This document shows positions 1 to 8,901 of a stretch of DNA of 60,615 nt, in pieces. The DNA comes from an uncultured Sediminibacterium sp. (GTDB lineage Bacteria > Bacteroidota > Bacteroidia > Chitinophagales > Chitinophagaceae): the NCBI GenBank assembly GCA_937911175.1, contig CALDSE010000042.1, positions 1 through 60,615 on the forward strand. Direction: 5' to 3'. The position numbers were made by a program, and so were the translations under genes. How positions within the stretch are numbered: the stretch's first letter is position 1; every line of letters begins with the position of its first letter. The notes beneath the pieces were generated by a model. That model saw only the letters and a list, made by a program, of their open reading frames with translations, was not told the DNA's origin and searched no databases.

Positions 1-507
1 GAACTAGGATTAAATCCAAAATTGGCGAAAAGAGCAGGTCTATTACATGATATAGGTAAAGTACCTGACGAAGAAACGGAGTTAAGCCATGCCTTATTAG
101 GGGCAAAACTAGCTGAGAAATACGGGGAAAACCCAGCGGTGGTGAATGCCATTGGGGCCCACCATGATGAAATGGAAATGGAATATGTGATTTCTCCGAT
201 TATCCAGGCTTGTGACGCGATTAGCGGTGCGAGACCAGGAGCAAGAAGAGAGATTATGCAACAGTATATTCAGAGAATCAAGGACTTAGAAAACTTAGCC
301 ATGAACTACACAGGGGTAGAAAAAGCTTATGCGATTCAAGCGGGTCGCGAGTTAAGAGTCATTGTAGAGGCTGAAAAGGTAACGGATGCGAGTTCTGATC
401 AATTGAGCTTCGAAATAGCCCAAAAAATACAAACTGAGATGACTTACCCTGGTCAGATTAAAGTAACCGTTATCAGGGAGAAAAGGGCTGTGAACATTGC
501 CAGATAG
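1..507 (+). CDS. rny: Ribonuclease Y, C-terminal part (5' end outside window)
   Basis: Membrane-anchored endoribonuclease that starts decay of many mRNAs. Only the last ~168 codons are present; the reading frame is open from base 1, so the N-terminal membrane anchor, coiled coil and KH domain lie upstream of the window. The visible part holds the end of the HD domain (LLHDIGKV, then GAHHDEME), whose His/Asp residues bind the catalytic metals in this family. It is followed by the family's conserved C-terminal region, with GARPGARRE and ending [12 protein letters not shown]. It lies about 80 bp upstream of rplS, which has its own promoter. Identification is secure; nothing looks broken apart from the window edge. 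Confidence 0.93.
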   Translation, partial: ELGLNPKLAKRAGLLHDIGKVPDEETELSHALLGAKLAEKYGENPAVVNAIGAHHDEMEMEYVISPIIQACDAISGARPGARREIMQQYIQRIKDLENLAMNYTGVEKAYAIQAGRELRVIVEAEKVTDASSDQLSFEIAQKIQTEMTYPGQIKVTVIREKRAVNIAR

Positions 508-533
508 GCGATTATTAATTTTGGATCAAATAA

Positions 534-565
534 TTTGGATTATAAGGTGGGTTCTCCTACCTTTG
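534..565 (+). promoter_or_regulatory. Bacteroidota-type promoter of rplS
   Basis: TTTG at 534-537, a 20-nt spacer, then TACCTTTG at 558-565. This matches the Bacteroidota housekeeping promoter (-33 TTTG, -7 TAnnTTTG). Predicted transcription start is around 570, about 15-20 nt before the rplS ATG. Confidence 0.7.
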
Positions 566-587
566 CCGTCCGCAAAAACAATGTATT

Positions 588-938
588 ATGAGCGAAGCAG
601 TAAAATTTGTACACGAGCAATTGACCGCAAAAAAAGACTATCCAGCCTTCAAAGCTGGTGATAATATTACCGTAAACTACAAAATTGTAGAGGGTGGTAA
701 AGAGCGTATCCAAAGTTTCCGTGGAGATGTAATTAAAACACAAGGAACAGGCGCAACTGCCTCTTTCACAGTGCGTAAAATCTCTGATGGAGTGGGCGTT
801 GAGCGTCTATTCCCATTCTTATCACCTAATATCGATGGTATTTTGTTGAATAAGTCTGGTAAAGTACGTCGTGCTAAATTGTACTACTTACGCGAAAGAA
901 GCGGTAAGAGTGCTCGTATTAAAGAAAAAAGATTCTAG
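588..938 (+). CDS. rplS: 50S ribosomal protein L19
   Basis: Large-subunit ribosomal protein at the 30S-50S interface. The 116-residue product has the usual family length and the conserved segments [19 protein letters not shown] and [10 protein letters not shown] near the N-terminus, followed by [12 protein letters not shown] and [20 protein letters not shown]. The start at 588 is the first ATG after a consensus promoter. No other ribosomal or tRNA-modification gene (trmD, rimM) is next to it, so it appears to be a single-gene transcription unit closed by the terminator at 961-998. Confidence 0.97.
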   Translation: MSEAVKFVHEQLTAKKDYPAFKAGDNITVNYKIVEGGKERIQSFRGDVIKTQGTGATASFTVRKISDGVGVERLFPFLSPNIDGILLNKSGKVRRAKLYYLRERSGKSARIKEKRF

Positions 939-960
939 TATACCACTAGTAAACTATACA

Positions 961-998
961 AAGCCCCGATTTCATACCTATGAAATCGGGGCTTTTTT
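961..998 (+). terminator. Intrinsic terminator after rplS
   Basis: Perfect 16-bp stem (961-976 with 979-994), a 2-base loop and a T run at 993-998. It directly follows the rplS stop. Confidence 0.92.
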
Positions 999-1067
999 GT
1001 AACAAATAATTAGCTATTCATAGGTGTAATTCATAAAAAATACTGCTTTTCTATTTTATAATTACCT

Positions 1068-1075
1068 TACCTTTA
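1068..1075 (+). promoter_or_regulatory. Probable -7 element of tatA
   Basis: TACCTTTA, one mismatch from TAnnTTTG, 19 nt before the tatA ATG and downstream of the rplS terminator. No clear -33 element. Confidence 0.4.
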
Positions 1076-1094
1076 AACTTCTAAATTTAAGATT

Positions 1095-1283
1095 ATGGGC
1101 AACTTAGGATTTCAAGAATTATTAATTATTGGTGTGGTTGTTTTAGTAATGTTTGGCGGACGTAAAATCCCTGAATTCATGCGTGGATTAGGAAAGGGTA
1201 TTCGCGAATTCAACGATGCTAAAAACAACGTGAAAAAAGAGATCGAAGATGGCATTAAAGAAAAAGACGAAAAACCTGCTTAG
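1095..1283 (+). CDS. tatA: Sec-independent protein translocase TatA
   Basis: Pore-forming component of the twin-arginine export system in the inner membrane. The 62-residue protein has the TatA/Hcf106 layout: a short N-terminus, one membrane helix (about residues 7-21, LLIIGVVVLVMFGG), a hinge, then an amphipathic helix (RKIPEFMRGLGKGIREFNDA) and a charged tail. Motif FGGRKIPEF is typical. No tatC or tatB lies in the window; many Bacteroidota use a single TatA-type protein with TatC encoded elsewhere. Confidence 0.93.
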   Translation: MGNLGFQELLIIGVVVLVMFGGRKIPEFMRGLGKGIREFNDAKNNVKKEIEDGIKEKDEKPA

Positions 1284-1370
1284 TTTTTATTTTTTCTTTT
1301 TATAGTTCATTTTATATCTTTTTTAAAGACGTCTGTCTATTCTATTTTTTATCCTTTAATTTACTAGCCT

Positions 1371-2822
1371 TTGTTTCGGTTTACTTCCATCAAAGACTAC
1401 CATACTGCATTAAATGCAGCGCACACAACTTGTGTCCAAGTGGTAAAATATTACTTGGATCAAATTACTGCACATGCAAATTTAAATGTCTACTTAGAAG
1501 TGTTTTCTAAAGAAGCCTTAGCGCAAGCTGCTATATTAGATGCAGCAGCAAAGCAAGGTAAAAGGCTAGGAAAATTACACGGAGTTGTTATAGGGATCAA
1601 GGATGTACTTTCTTATAAAGGACATGCAGTAAGTGCTGCTTCTAAAATCTTAGAAAATTATACTGCTGTTTATACAGCCACAGCCATTCAAAAATTGTTG
1701 GATGAAGGTGCTATTATTATTGGGCGTCAGAACTGCGATGAATTTGCCATGGGCTCTAGCAATGAAAATTCTGCTTATGGTCCTGTAAAAAATGCCATAG
1801 ATATTTCAAAAGTACCTGGTGGTTCTTCAGGAGGATCAGCAGTTGCTGTGCAAGCTGGTTTATCTATGATTAGTATTGGATCCGATACAGGTGGTTCTGT
1901 AAGACAACCTGCAGACTTTTGCGGAGTGGTGGGATTAAAACCAAGTTATGGACGCATTTCTCGTTATGGTTTAATTGCCTATGCCTCTTCCTTTGATCAA
2001 ATAGGTATATTTTCAAAAACCATTGAAGATGCTGCCCTTGTTTTAGAAGTGATGGCAGGGGAAGATGAATTTGATAGCACGGTTTCCAGTAAACCTGTTC
2101 CACCTTATAGTAAATTAATAGAGCGTAAAGAAATAGAGAAGACAACTAGCCCTAAAAAAGTTGCCTATTTTAAAGAAACACTTTTTCATCCGGGCCTAGA
2201 CCCAGAAATTAAAACAAAAATAGAAAGCTATTTAAATGACTTGACGGCCAAGGGGTATATCGTAGAAGCCATTGATTTCTCTTTATTATCTTATTTGGTG
2301 CCCACTTATTATGTACTCACTACGGCAGAGGCTTCCAGTAATTTATCAAGATTTGATGGTATTAAGTTTGGACATAGAACTAAACAAAGCATTGCTGATT
2401 TGAATGACTTATATAAAAAAACGAGAACAGAAGGTTTTGGCGAAGAAGTGCAAAGAAGAATTTTACTAGGTAGTTTTGTTTTAAGCGCTGGTTATTTCGA
2501 TGCCTATTTTACCAAGGCGCAACAAGTAAGACAAAAACTAGTGGACTTAACGAGTGCCGTGTTTTCAAAATATGATTTAATACTATCGCCTACTGTGCCC
2601 ACCACAGCTTTTGGCTTAGGAGAGCATAATCATTCAGCTACTGAAATGTTTTTAGCAGATATCTATACAGTGTATGCGAATTTGGTAGGTATACCCGCCA
2701 TATCTATTCCCTTATTTACGCATAGTAATGGTATGCCATTTGGCTTACAAGTAATGAGTGCTAGTTTTAATGAGGCAGGCTTATTAAGCTTTTCGAAAGA
2801 GCAGATGAATAATAAAGTATAG
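1371..2822 (+). CDS. gatA: Asp-tRNA(Asn)/Glu-tRNA(Gln) amidotransferase subunit A
   Basis: Glutaminase/amidase subunit of GatCAB, which converts mischarged Glu-tRNA(Gln) or Asp-tRNA(Asn) to the amidated form. The amidase-signature triad is visible: Lys77 (GIKDVL), cis-Ser152 (VPGGSSGGSA) and nucleophile Ser176 (SDTGGSVRQP), in the spacing expected for GatA. Length is 483 residues. The only start that gives the normal N-terminus is TTG at 1371, whose product begins FRFTSIKDYHTAL; no ATG is available nearby. gatB and gatC are not adjacent. The 87-bp upstream gap is very AT-rich. It converges on the acidic-protein gene, with 13 bp between stops. Confidence 0.93.
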   Translation: MFRFTSIKDYHTALNAAHTTCVQVVKYYLDQITAHANLNVYLEVFSKEALAQAAILDAAAKQGKRLGKLHGVVIGIKDVLSYKGHAVSAASKILENYTAVYTATAIQKLLDEGAIIIGRQNCDEFAMGSSNENSAYGPVKNAIDISKVPGGSSGGSAVAVQAGLSMISIGSDTGGSVRQPADFCGVVGLKPSYGRISRYGLIAYASSFDQIGIFSKTIEDAALVLEVMAGEDEFDSTVSSKPVPPYSKLIERKEIEKTTSPKKVAYFKETLFHPGLDPEIKTKIESYLNDLTAKGYIVEAIDFSLLSYLVPTYYVLTTAEASSNLSRFDGIKFGHRTKQSIADLNDLYKKTRTEGFGEEVQRRILLGSFVLSAGYFDAYFTKAQQVRQKLVDLTSAVFSKYDLILSPTVPTTAFGLGEHNHSATEMFLADIYTVYANLVGIPAISIPLFTHSNGMPFGLQVMSASFNEAGLLSFSKEQMNNKV

Positions 2823-2835
2823 AGAGCAGTGTAAG

Positions 2836-3174
2836 TTAAAAATCGTCTTCTAATTCATCTTTATCGTCAAATAAATCATCGTCGTCAATATCTTTGAGAT
2901 CATCATTCAAATTAAAGTCATCGTCTTCGTCACCTGCCTTAAACTTACCTGGTTTTTTAGAAGCTTTTTTAGGTAGATCAAATTCTTCGAAGTCAGGATC
3001 CCAGCTAGTATCTTCTTCTGTCTTTTCCCAATCATCATTCACCTCTTCTTCTTCGTCCAAGTCATCATCGTCTACGTCTTTTTTCTTCGCAGCTGATTTA
3101 CTTGCTTTCTCTGCTTTCAAAACACCATTTTTTGGTGCAGCAGCCTTTTTTTCTTTGATAGTTTTTAATGCCAT
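2836..3174 (-). CDS. Highly acidic, probably disordered protein of unknown function
   Basis: 112 residues in three parts: a basic Ala/Lys-rich N-terminus (about 1-33), a very acidic middle with Asp/Glu runs (34-70, containing DDWEKTEEDTSWDPDFEEFDL), and a second Lys patch followed by an acidic tail ending ELEDDF. No signal peptide or membrane helix is visible, so it is probably cytoplasmic and unstructured. The Trp/Phe residues inside the acidic block look like a conserved short motif. It lies downstream of purA on the same strand. I do not recognise a characterised family; a nucleic-acid- or chaperone-type role would be pure inference. A Ser-rich reading frame on the opposite strand (2894-3250) is the mirror of its Asp/Glu codons. 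Confidence 0.75.
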   Translation of the reverse strand: MALKTIKEKKAAAPKNGVLKAEKASKSAAKKKDVDDDDLDEEEEVNDDWEKTEEDTSWDPDFEEFDLPKKASKKPGKFKAGDEDDDFNLNDDLKDIDDDDLFDDKDELEDDF

Positions 3175-3226
3175 AGGTAATTATAAAATTAACAATGTAA
3201 AATTTCAACTCAAAATTGTATTTACC

Positions 3227-3248
3227 AAAAAAAATGAGCCTTTTTTTT
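3227..3248. terminator. Possible weak A/T hairpin between purA and the acidic-protein gene
   Basis: Eight A (3227-3234), a six-base loop and eight T (3241-3248). The stem is only A-T pairs, so termination would be weak on either strand. Confidence 0.25.
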
Positions 3249-3293
3249 AAAATACTTGTATTAAGTTTTTACGCAGTTTTAATATAATTAAAA

Positions 3294-4556
3294 TTAGATA
3301 TGTACGATTTGGTCTCTTCCTGGTCCGTTGGAAACATATTTTACAGGAACACCTAAATATTTATTAATAAAGTCTATGTAGGTTTTCATAGTAGCAGGTA
3401 ATTCTTTCTCATTCTTCATTTTAGTAGTATCGATATTCCATCCCTGCATTTTCTTCCAAATAGGGGCCACTGGAGTGCCTACTAACTGAAAAGGAACATA
3501 ATCTATCTCTTTACCTTCCATTTCATAAGCGATACCTAGTTCTAATTCTTTAAAAGTATCTAGAATATCGGCCTTGGTCATAATAATTTGTGTTACACCA
3601 TTGATCATGCAAGTATATTTAAGCGCCACTAGGTCAATCCAGCCGCATCTTCTTGGCCTGCCGGTAGTAGCTCCAAATTCGCTACCTAGTTTTCTTAACT
3701 CTTCACCCACCTCATTATGTAATTCGGTAGGGAAGGGACCGCTACCTACTCTTGTACAATAAGCCTTTGTAATACCAAATACTTCATTGATTAATTTAGG
3801 CGCAATACCTAAGCCAGTACATACACCTGCAGAAATAGTATTAGAAGAAGTCACAAAAGGAAAGGTACCAAAGTCAATATCTAACATAGAACCTTGTGCG
3901 CCTTCGGCTAGTACTTTTTTGCCTTTTGAAATTTGATCGTTAATAAAATATTCGCAATTAATAATATTCATGGTTTTTAGAAACTCTAAGGCTTCAAAAA
4001 ACTCAGTTTCCATTTCACTAATATCTTCGTTGAAATTAAAACTATCTAAAATCTTCTGATGCTTCATTCTTAAAGTAATATACTTGCTAATGAAGTTCTT
4101 GTTTAATAGATCGCCTACTCTTAAGGCATTACGACCCGTCTTATCCATATAGGCTGGGCCTATTCCTTTCAAAGTAGATCCAATTTTACTCTCTCCCTTG
4201 GCTAGTTCAGAGGCTTTATCTAATGCACGGTGAGAAGGAATAATAATATTGGTTCTCTCAGAGATAAATAAATTCTTTTTTACATCCACACCCATGGCGG
4301 ACACCGCATCGCATTCTTTTTTTAATGTAACGGGATCAAGTACCACTCCATTACCTATAATATTAATTTTATCTTGGTGAAATATACCAGAAGGTATTTG
4401 ATGTAAAACCATTTTAGTGCCATTTACATATAAGGTATGGCCTGCATTGGGTCCACCTTGAAAACGCGCAATGATGTCGTAGTTAGGAGCGAAATAATCT
4501 ACAATCTTTCCTTTTCCTTCATCGCCCCATTGGAGGCCTAAAATTACATCTACCAT
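3294..4556 (-). CDS. purA: Adenylosuccinate synthetase
   Basis: First committed step of AMP synthesis from IMP: IMP + GTP + aspartate give adenylosuccinate. The 420-residue protein starts with the diagnostic QWGDEGKGKIVD (catalytic Asp12) and GGPNAGHTLYV (His40), and contains GSTLKGIGPAY, EGAQGSMLDIDFGTFPFVTSS and TTGRPRRCGWIDLV. Length and motifs are normal. The ATG at 4556 follows a TATTTTTG -7 element by about 20 nt. It is transcribed divergently from nothing nearby; rsh upstream runs in the same direction. Confidence 0.97.
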   Translation of the reverse strand: MVDVILGLQWGDEGKGKIVDYFAPNYDIIARFQGGPNAGHTLYVNGTKMVLHQIPSGIFHQDKINIIGNGVVLDPVTLKKECDAVSAMGVDVKKNLFISERTNIIIPSHRALDKASELAKGESKIGSTLKGIGPAYMDKTGRNALRVGDLLNKNFISKYITLRMKHQKILDSFNFNEDISEMETEFFEALEFLKTMNIINCEYFINDQISKGKKVLAEGAQGSMLDIDFGTFPFVTSSNTISAGVCTGLGIAPKLINEVFGITKAYCTRVGSGPFPTELHNEVGEELRKLGSEFGATTGRPRRCGWIDLVALKYTCMINGVTQIIMTKADILDTFKELELGIAYEMEGKEIDYVPFQLVGTPVAPIWKKMQGWNIDTTKMKNEKELPATMKTYIDFINKYLGVPVKYVSNGPGRDQIVHI

Positions 4557-4575
4557 ATTTGAGTATTTGAGAGAG

Positions 4576-4583
4576 CAAAAATA
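4576..4583 (-). promoter_or_regulatory. -7 element of purA
   Basis: TATTTTTG on the minus strand, matching TAnnTTTG, about 20 nt before the purA start. No good -33 element at the standard distance. Confidence 0.5.
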
Positions 4584-4634
4584 AGTCTTGGCAAGTTTAT
4601 TACCTATTTAAACCCAAAATAATTAGCTCAACTT

Positions 4635-6893
4635 TTACACAGTTTCGGTGTCAAATCGCATAACTTGTTGAATACCGTTTAATGACTTAATTCTAGTCAC
4701 TAATTCTTCCAATTCGTCCTTATCGTGGACATACACTTTAATAGTGCCTTTGAATAAGCCTTCTGTGGATTCAATCGTGAGGGCGGCTATATTAATTTTT
4801 AACTCTCCACTTATAATATTGGTAATTTTATTCACCACCCCAACATCGTCTAGGCCAATGATACTAAGACCCGTTAGGAAGGAGATCTCTTTATTTTTAG
4901 CCCACTTGGTTTTCACTACTCTATGACCATAATTCGCCAAAAGCTGAGTGGCATTGGGACAGTTGTTACGATGAATAATTAAGCCCTTGCCTGTACTCAC
5001 AAATCCAAATACATCGTCCCCGGGAATAGGGTTGCAGCATTTACCTAAAGTGTATTTAATCTTGTCACTGGACTCTCCAAAAATAATTAATTCAGAATCC
5101 TTTTTGGAGGCTGCTTTTAGGGCGGGGTTTTCCAAGTTTATTTCAGGACTCAGATTCACTGGCTTAGGCGCTTCAATTTTATCTCCAATAACTTGAAATA
5201 ATTTTAATTCTTTTAAATCAATGGTTTTAGTGGCTATTTTAAATAAAAGATCTAGATGGCTGGATAATTTATAGTAAAACATGACTTGGTCAATATTATA
5301 CGTATTGTATAAAGCGCCAATGCCTTCTAATTTTCTTTGCAATGAATATTTACCTTCTTCTGCAATTATTTTCTTCTCTTCTCTTAAAGCATCTTTAATA
5401 CTATTTTTAGCCTTGGCCGTCACCACACTGCTCAACCAGTCTTCAGAAGGCTTCTGCTTATTACTCGTAATAATTTCAATTTGGTCCCCACTTCTTAATT
5501 TATGGCTAATAGGTACGAGCTTATGATTCACTTTGGCACCTATACATTTAGAACCAATGGCCGTATGTATATAAAAAGCAAAGTCTAAGGCCGAACTATT
5601 AATAGGAAGCATTTTTACCTCCCCTTTTGGCGTGTACACATAAATTTCTTCCGCTAAAAAAGAGGTTTTAAAGTCTTGTAAAAAATCAATGCCTTCGTCT
5701 TGCTGATTACCTAGGGCTTCTCTAATTTGCACAAACCATTTATCGAATCGGTCTTCGTTTTGAGAACCTTCTTTGTATTTAAAATGCGCTGCCAAACCTT
5801 TTTCGGCAATCTCATTCATTCTCTTCGTTCTAATTTGCACTTCTACCCATTTACCCTGCGGTCCCATTACCGTGGTGTGTAAGGCTTCATAACCATTACT
5901 CTTTGGATTGCTTAACCAGTCTCTTAGTCTTTCCGGAGAAGGGCTATACTCATCGGTGATCATGGAATACACTTTCCAACAATCTTCTTTTTCTTTATCT
6001 AAGTCAGCATTTAAAATAACGCGAATGGCAAATAAATCATACACTTCTTCAAAGCTTACTTCTTTCTTTTTTATTTTATTCCAAATAGAATGAATGCTTT
6101 TAGGGCGCCCTTGAATTTCAAAGTCAAATTCAGCGGCCGTTAATTTTTCTTTTAAAGGACGAATAAATTCATTGATATATTTTGTACGTTCTCTTTTTGT
6201 TTCTGCTAATTTTTTAGCAATCTCTTTGTATATGGCAGGCTCCATATATTTCATGGACAAATCCTCTAGTTCGGTTTTTACATTGTATAAACCCATACGG
6301 TGTGCAAGAGGCGCGTATACCCAAATGGTTTCAGAGGCAATTTTTAATTGCTTCTCTTGTTTCATCGCATCCAATGTGCGCATATTGTGCAGCCTGTCTG
6401 CTAGCTTAATTAAAATAACTCTGGGGTCATCGGTAAGGGTGAGTAGAATTTTTTTGAAATTTTCTGCTTGCTGACTACTATTGGTATCCATCACCGTAGA
6501 TATCTTCGTTAAGCCATCTACAATTTTAGCAATCTCATTTCCAAATTCACTTTTAATATCGTCAAGCGCAATATTGGTGTCTTCTACTGTATCATGTAAT
6601 AAAGCACAAATAGTACTTCTTACGCCCAGGCCTATTTCTTCGACACAAATCATGGCCACGGCAAGTGGGTGCAATACATAAGGCTCACCACTTTTTCTAC
6701 GCATGGTTTTATGCGCATCTGCGGCCATCTCAAATGCAGTTCGAAGTAACTCCTTATCTCCTTTTTTTAATTTTTCTCTTAGTGCCCTTAATAATGCACG
6801 ATAATGACGAACAATTTCTTTTTTTTCTTGTTCTTCATCTAAATTGTAATTTGTTACAATCTCAGCATTGGTATTGATATTCAAGGCTTCCAT
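4635..6893 (-). CDS. Bifunctional (p)ppGpp synthetase/hydrolase (RelA/SpoT family)
   Basis: Makes and degrades the stringent-response alarmone. With the start at ATG 6893 it has 752 residues. HD hydrolase domain: HPLAVA, then ALLHDTVEDT with His100/Asp101. Synthetase domain: GRPKSIHSIWNKI, YDLFAIRVI, SNPKSNGYEALHTTVMGP and VEVQIRT. These are followed by a TGS domain (YTPKGEVKMLP) and a C-terminal zinc-finger/ACT region (KCCNPIPGDDVFGF, then LNINIAAL-like ACT). The loop that sets substrate and metal preference reads RLRD, the RxKD-like form of bifunctional enzymes rather than ExDD of RelA. A longer frame reaching 6998 is possible but would run through the divergent exporter promoter, so ATG 6893 is preferred. 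Confidence 0.95.
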   Translation of the reverse strand: MEALNINTNAEIVTNYNLDEEQEKKEIVRHYRALLRALREKLKKGDKELLRTAFEMAADAHKTMRRKSGEPYVLHPLAVAMICVEEIGLGVRSTICALLHDTVEDTNIALDDIKSEFGNEIAKIVDGLTKISTVMDTNSSQQAENFKKILLTLTDDPRVILIKLADRLHNMRTLDAMKQEKQLKIASETIWVYAPLAHRMGLYNVKTELEDLSMKYMEPAIYKEIAKKLAETKRERTKYINEFIRPLKEKLTAAEFDFEIQGRPKSIHSIWNKIKKKEVSFEEVYDLFAIRVILNADLDKEKEDCWKVYSMITDEYSPSPERLRDWLSNPKSNGYEALHTTVMGPQGKWVEVQIRTKRMNEIAEKGLAAHFKYKEGSQNEDRFDKWFVQIREALGNQQDEGIDFLQDFKTSFLAEEIYVYTPKGEVKMLPINSSALDFAFYIHTAIGSKCIGAKVNHKLVPISHKLRSGDQIEIITSNKQKPSEDWLSSVVTAKAKNSIKDALREEKKIIAEEGKYSLQRKLEGIGALYNTYNIDQVMFYYKLSSHLDLLFKIATKTIDLKELKLFQVIGDKIEAPKPVNLSPEINLENPALKAASKKDSELIIFGESSDKIKYTLGKCCNPIPGDDVFGFVSTGKGLIIHRNNCPNATQLLANYGHRVVKTKWAKNKEISFLTGLSIIGLDDVGVVNKITNIISGELKINIAALTIESTEGLFKGTIKVYVHDKDELEELVTRIKSLNGIQQVMRFDTETV

Positions 6894-6950
6894 CTTCTTA
6901 CGAAAATACGTAAAAGCGCTAGGATTTTTACAAAGAACAAACAGATAGTG

Positions 6951-6958
6951 TAACTTTG
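6951..6958 (+). promoter_or_regulatory. -7 element of the ABC exporter gene, 7 nt before the ATG
   Basis: TAACTTTG ends 7 nt before ATG 6966. The predicted transcription start lies at or within a few bases of the start codon, so the mRNA should be leaderless or nearly so. Confidence 0.6.
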
Positions 6959-6965
6959 ATCCGCT

Positions 6966-8780
6966 ATGCCCAGCAAAGAACCCAAGAAAATATTTCAATT
7001 ATCGCTTTTAAAACGCGTTTTTTCGTTTGTACAGCCCTACCGCTTTGTGTTTTTGGCATCTGTTTTTCTGTCCATCATTCTTGCTTTTACCACCCCGGTC
7101 AGGCCTTATTTAATTCAGGCCACAGTGAATGCGGCTATTGGGAAAACGGTGAACCTGCCTTTTTGGGTGAATTGGTTTTTACCAGGCAATGCTTTTGAAT
7201 CGGTGATACATCTTATCTTATCTATTACTTTATTTCAGGTGGCCTTTATCATTTTTGAAACCATCATGCGCTTCTTTTTCACTTTTGGTATGGCATGGTT
7301 GGGTCAGCAAGTCATTAGAGATTTACGCAATAAAGTATATAATAAAATTATGCATTGGGAAATGCGCCAGTTCGATAAAACACCCATTGGCACTTTAACC
7401 ACACGCACCATTAATGATATTGAAAGTATTAATGATATTTTTTCTGATGGGCTTATTCCTATTCTTGCAGACTTACTTACTATTATAGTAACCCTTGCCA
7501 CTATGTTTGTGATAGATTGGAAATTGACATTGATTTGTTTGATCCCTTTTCCTATTATGATGGTGGCAACTTATTATTTTAAAGAAAGCGTTAATAAAAG
7601 TTTTATACAAGTAAGAAATGCAGTGGCTGCTTTAAATGCTTTTGTGCAAGAACATATTTCTGGTATGCAAGTGGTGCAAACTTTTGCGGCAGAAGAAAAG
7701 GAAATGTCTAAGTTTACTAGAATTAACGAAGGACATAAGCAAGCCAATATAAGAGCCATTTTTGCTTATTCGGTTTTCTTTCCTGTAGTGGAAGTAGTTT
7801 TAGCTTTAAGTATTGGTTTAATTGTATGGTGGGTGGCAGATAGATCTTTAGATGCGGGTTTATTAGTAGCCTTCATTTTATTTTTAAATCAAATTTTTAG
7901 ACCCCTTCGAATGATTGCCGATAAATTCAATGTGCTACAAATGGGTATGGTGGCGGCCGAGCGCGTATTTAAGATTTTAGACAATAAAGATGTTACATTG
8001 AATGAAGGAACCTATGCACCTGAAAAAATACAAGGTAAAATAGAATTTAAAAATGTTTCTTTTGCTTATAACGAGCCTAATTTTGTTTTAAAGAATATAA
8101 ATTTTACAGTGCAAGCGGGTGAAACCATTGCACTCGTGGGACAAACAGGTTCTGGTAAAACTTCCATTATAAGTATACTCAATCGTTTGTATCCTTATCA
8201 ATCAGGAAATATATTATTAGATGATCATCCTATAGAATCTTTTGCACTAGGTCGTTTACGCGCTTCTGTTGGAGTGGTATTGCAAGATGTATTTTTATTT
8301 TCAGGCTCGGTGTATGATAATATTACACTGCGTAATACTAGTATTTCAAAACAGCAAGTGCATGAAGCGGCTAAGATGATTGGTATGCACGATTTTATCA
8401 TGCAACTTCCTGGCGGCTATGATTATCCAGTCATGGAAAGAGGGGCTACCTTAAGTTTAGGCCAAAGACAATTACTCAGTTTTATCAGGGCTTTATTATA
8501 CAACCCATCTATATTAATTTTAGACGAAGCCACTTCTTCTATTGATACCGAAAGTGAACAGCTTATTGAGAAAGCTATTGAAACTTTAATTAAGGGTCGA
8601 ACTTCTATAGTAATTGCCCATCGCCTTTCTACTATCCGCAAAGCCTCTAAAATCATTGTTTTAGACAAGGGAGAAATGATGGAAATGGGCACGCATAATG
8701 AGCTTTTAGCTATAGGTGGTTTTTATGCAAAATTGAGTGAAATGCAGTTTGCTGCACAGAAAAAAATGACTGGCATATAA
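6966..8780 (+). CDS. ABC exporter, fused permease and ATPase (MsbA/MDR-like)
   Basis: 604-residue half-transporter that works as a homodimer or heterodimer in the inner membrane. N-terminal region (about 1-330) has six membrane helices (first at FVFLASVFLSIILAF). The C-terminal ATPase has Walker A GQTGSGKTSI, signature LSLGQRQLLSF, Walker B ILILDEATSSID and an H-loop in VIAHRLST. Family members export lipids, drugs or peptides; the substrate cannot be read from sequence. It stands divergent to rsh and just upstream of atpB, but atpB has its own promoter. ATG 6966 is fixed by the promoter immediately before it. Confidence 0.93.
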   Translation: MPSKEPKKIFQLSLLKRVFSFVQPYRFVFLASVFLSIILAFTTPVRPYLIQATVNAAIGKTVNLPFWVNWFLPGNAFESVIHLILSITLFQVAFIIFETIMRFFFTFGMAWLGQQVIRDLRNKVYNKIMHWEMRQFDKTPIGTLTTRTINDIESINDIFSDGLIPILADLLTIIVTLATMFVIDWKLTLICLIPFPIMMVATYYFKESVNKSFIQVRNAVAALNAFVQEHISGMQVVQTFAAEEKEMSKFTRINEGHKQANIRAIFAYSVFFPVVEVVLALSIGLIVWWVADRSLDAGLLVAFILFLNQIFRPLRMIADKFNVLQMGMVAAERVFKILDNKDVTLNEGTYAPEKIQGKIEFKNVSFAYNEPNFVLKNINFTVQAGETIALVGQTGSGKTSIISILNRLYPYQSGNILLDDHPIESFALGRLRASVGVVLQDVFLFSGSVYDNITLRNTSISKQQVHEAAKMIGMHDFIMQLPGGYDYPVMERGATLSLGQRQLLSFIRALLYNPSILILDEATSSIDTESEQLIEKAIETLIKGRTSIVIAHRLSTIRKASKIIVLDKGEMMEMGTHNELLAIGGFYAKLSEMQFAAQKKMTGI

Positions 8781-8873
8781 GACATTGATTTTCAAGTTCT
8801 TAGAATCAATTCAAATTTCCATTTTTACCTACAATTTCTCTTTAAATTTATTCAATTTCAGATGCTTATTTCC

Positions 8874-8881
8874 TATCTTTG
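8874..8881 (+). promoter_or_regulatory. -7 element of the atp operon
   Basis: TATCTTTG, 20 nt before ATG 8902. It supports the shorter AtpB start over an open frame reaching back to 8785. Confidence 0.6.
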
Positions 8882-8901
8882 CAGCAAATTTTGAAATTCG
8901 T

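Noticed and set aside
2894-3250. Ser/Phe-rich open frame opposite the acidic protein
   Set aside because: Poly-Ser runs are the exact complement of GAT/GAA/GAC codons of the minus-strand gene.
6894-6998. N-terminal extension of the RelA/SpoT protein (35 extra residues)
   Set aside because: Extension runs over the divergent exporter promoter and start, and its sequence is not like the family N-terminus.
8785-8811. Hairpin ATTGATT...AATCAAT after the ABC exporter as a terminator
   Set aside because: Short AT-rich stem, 13-base loop and no T run; not convincing.
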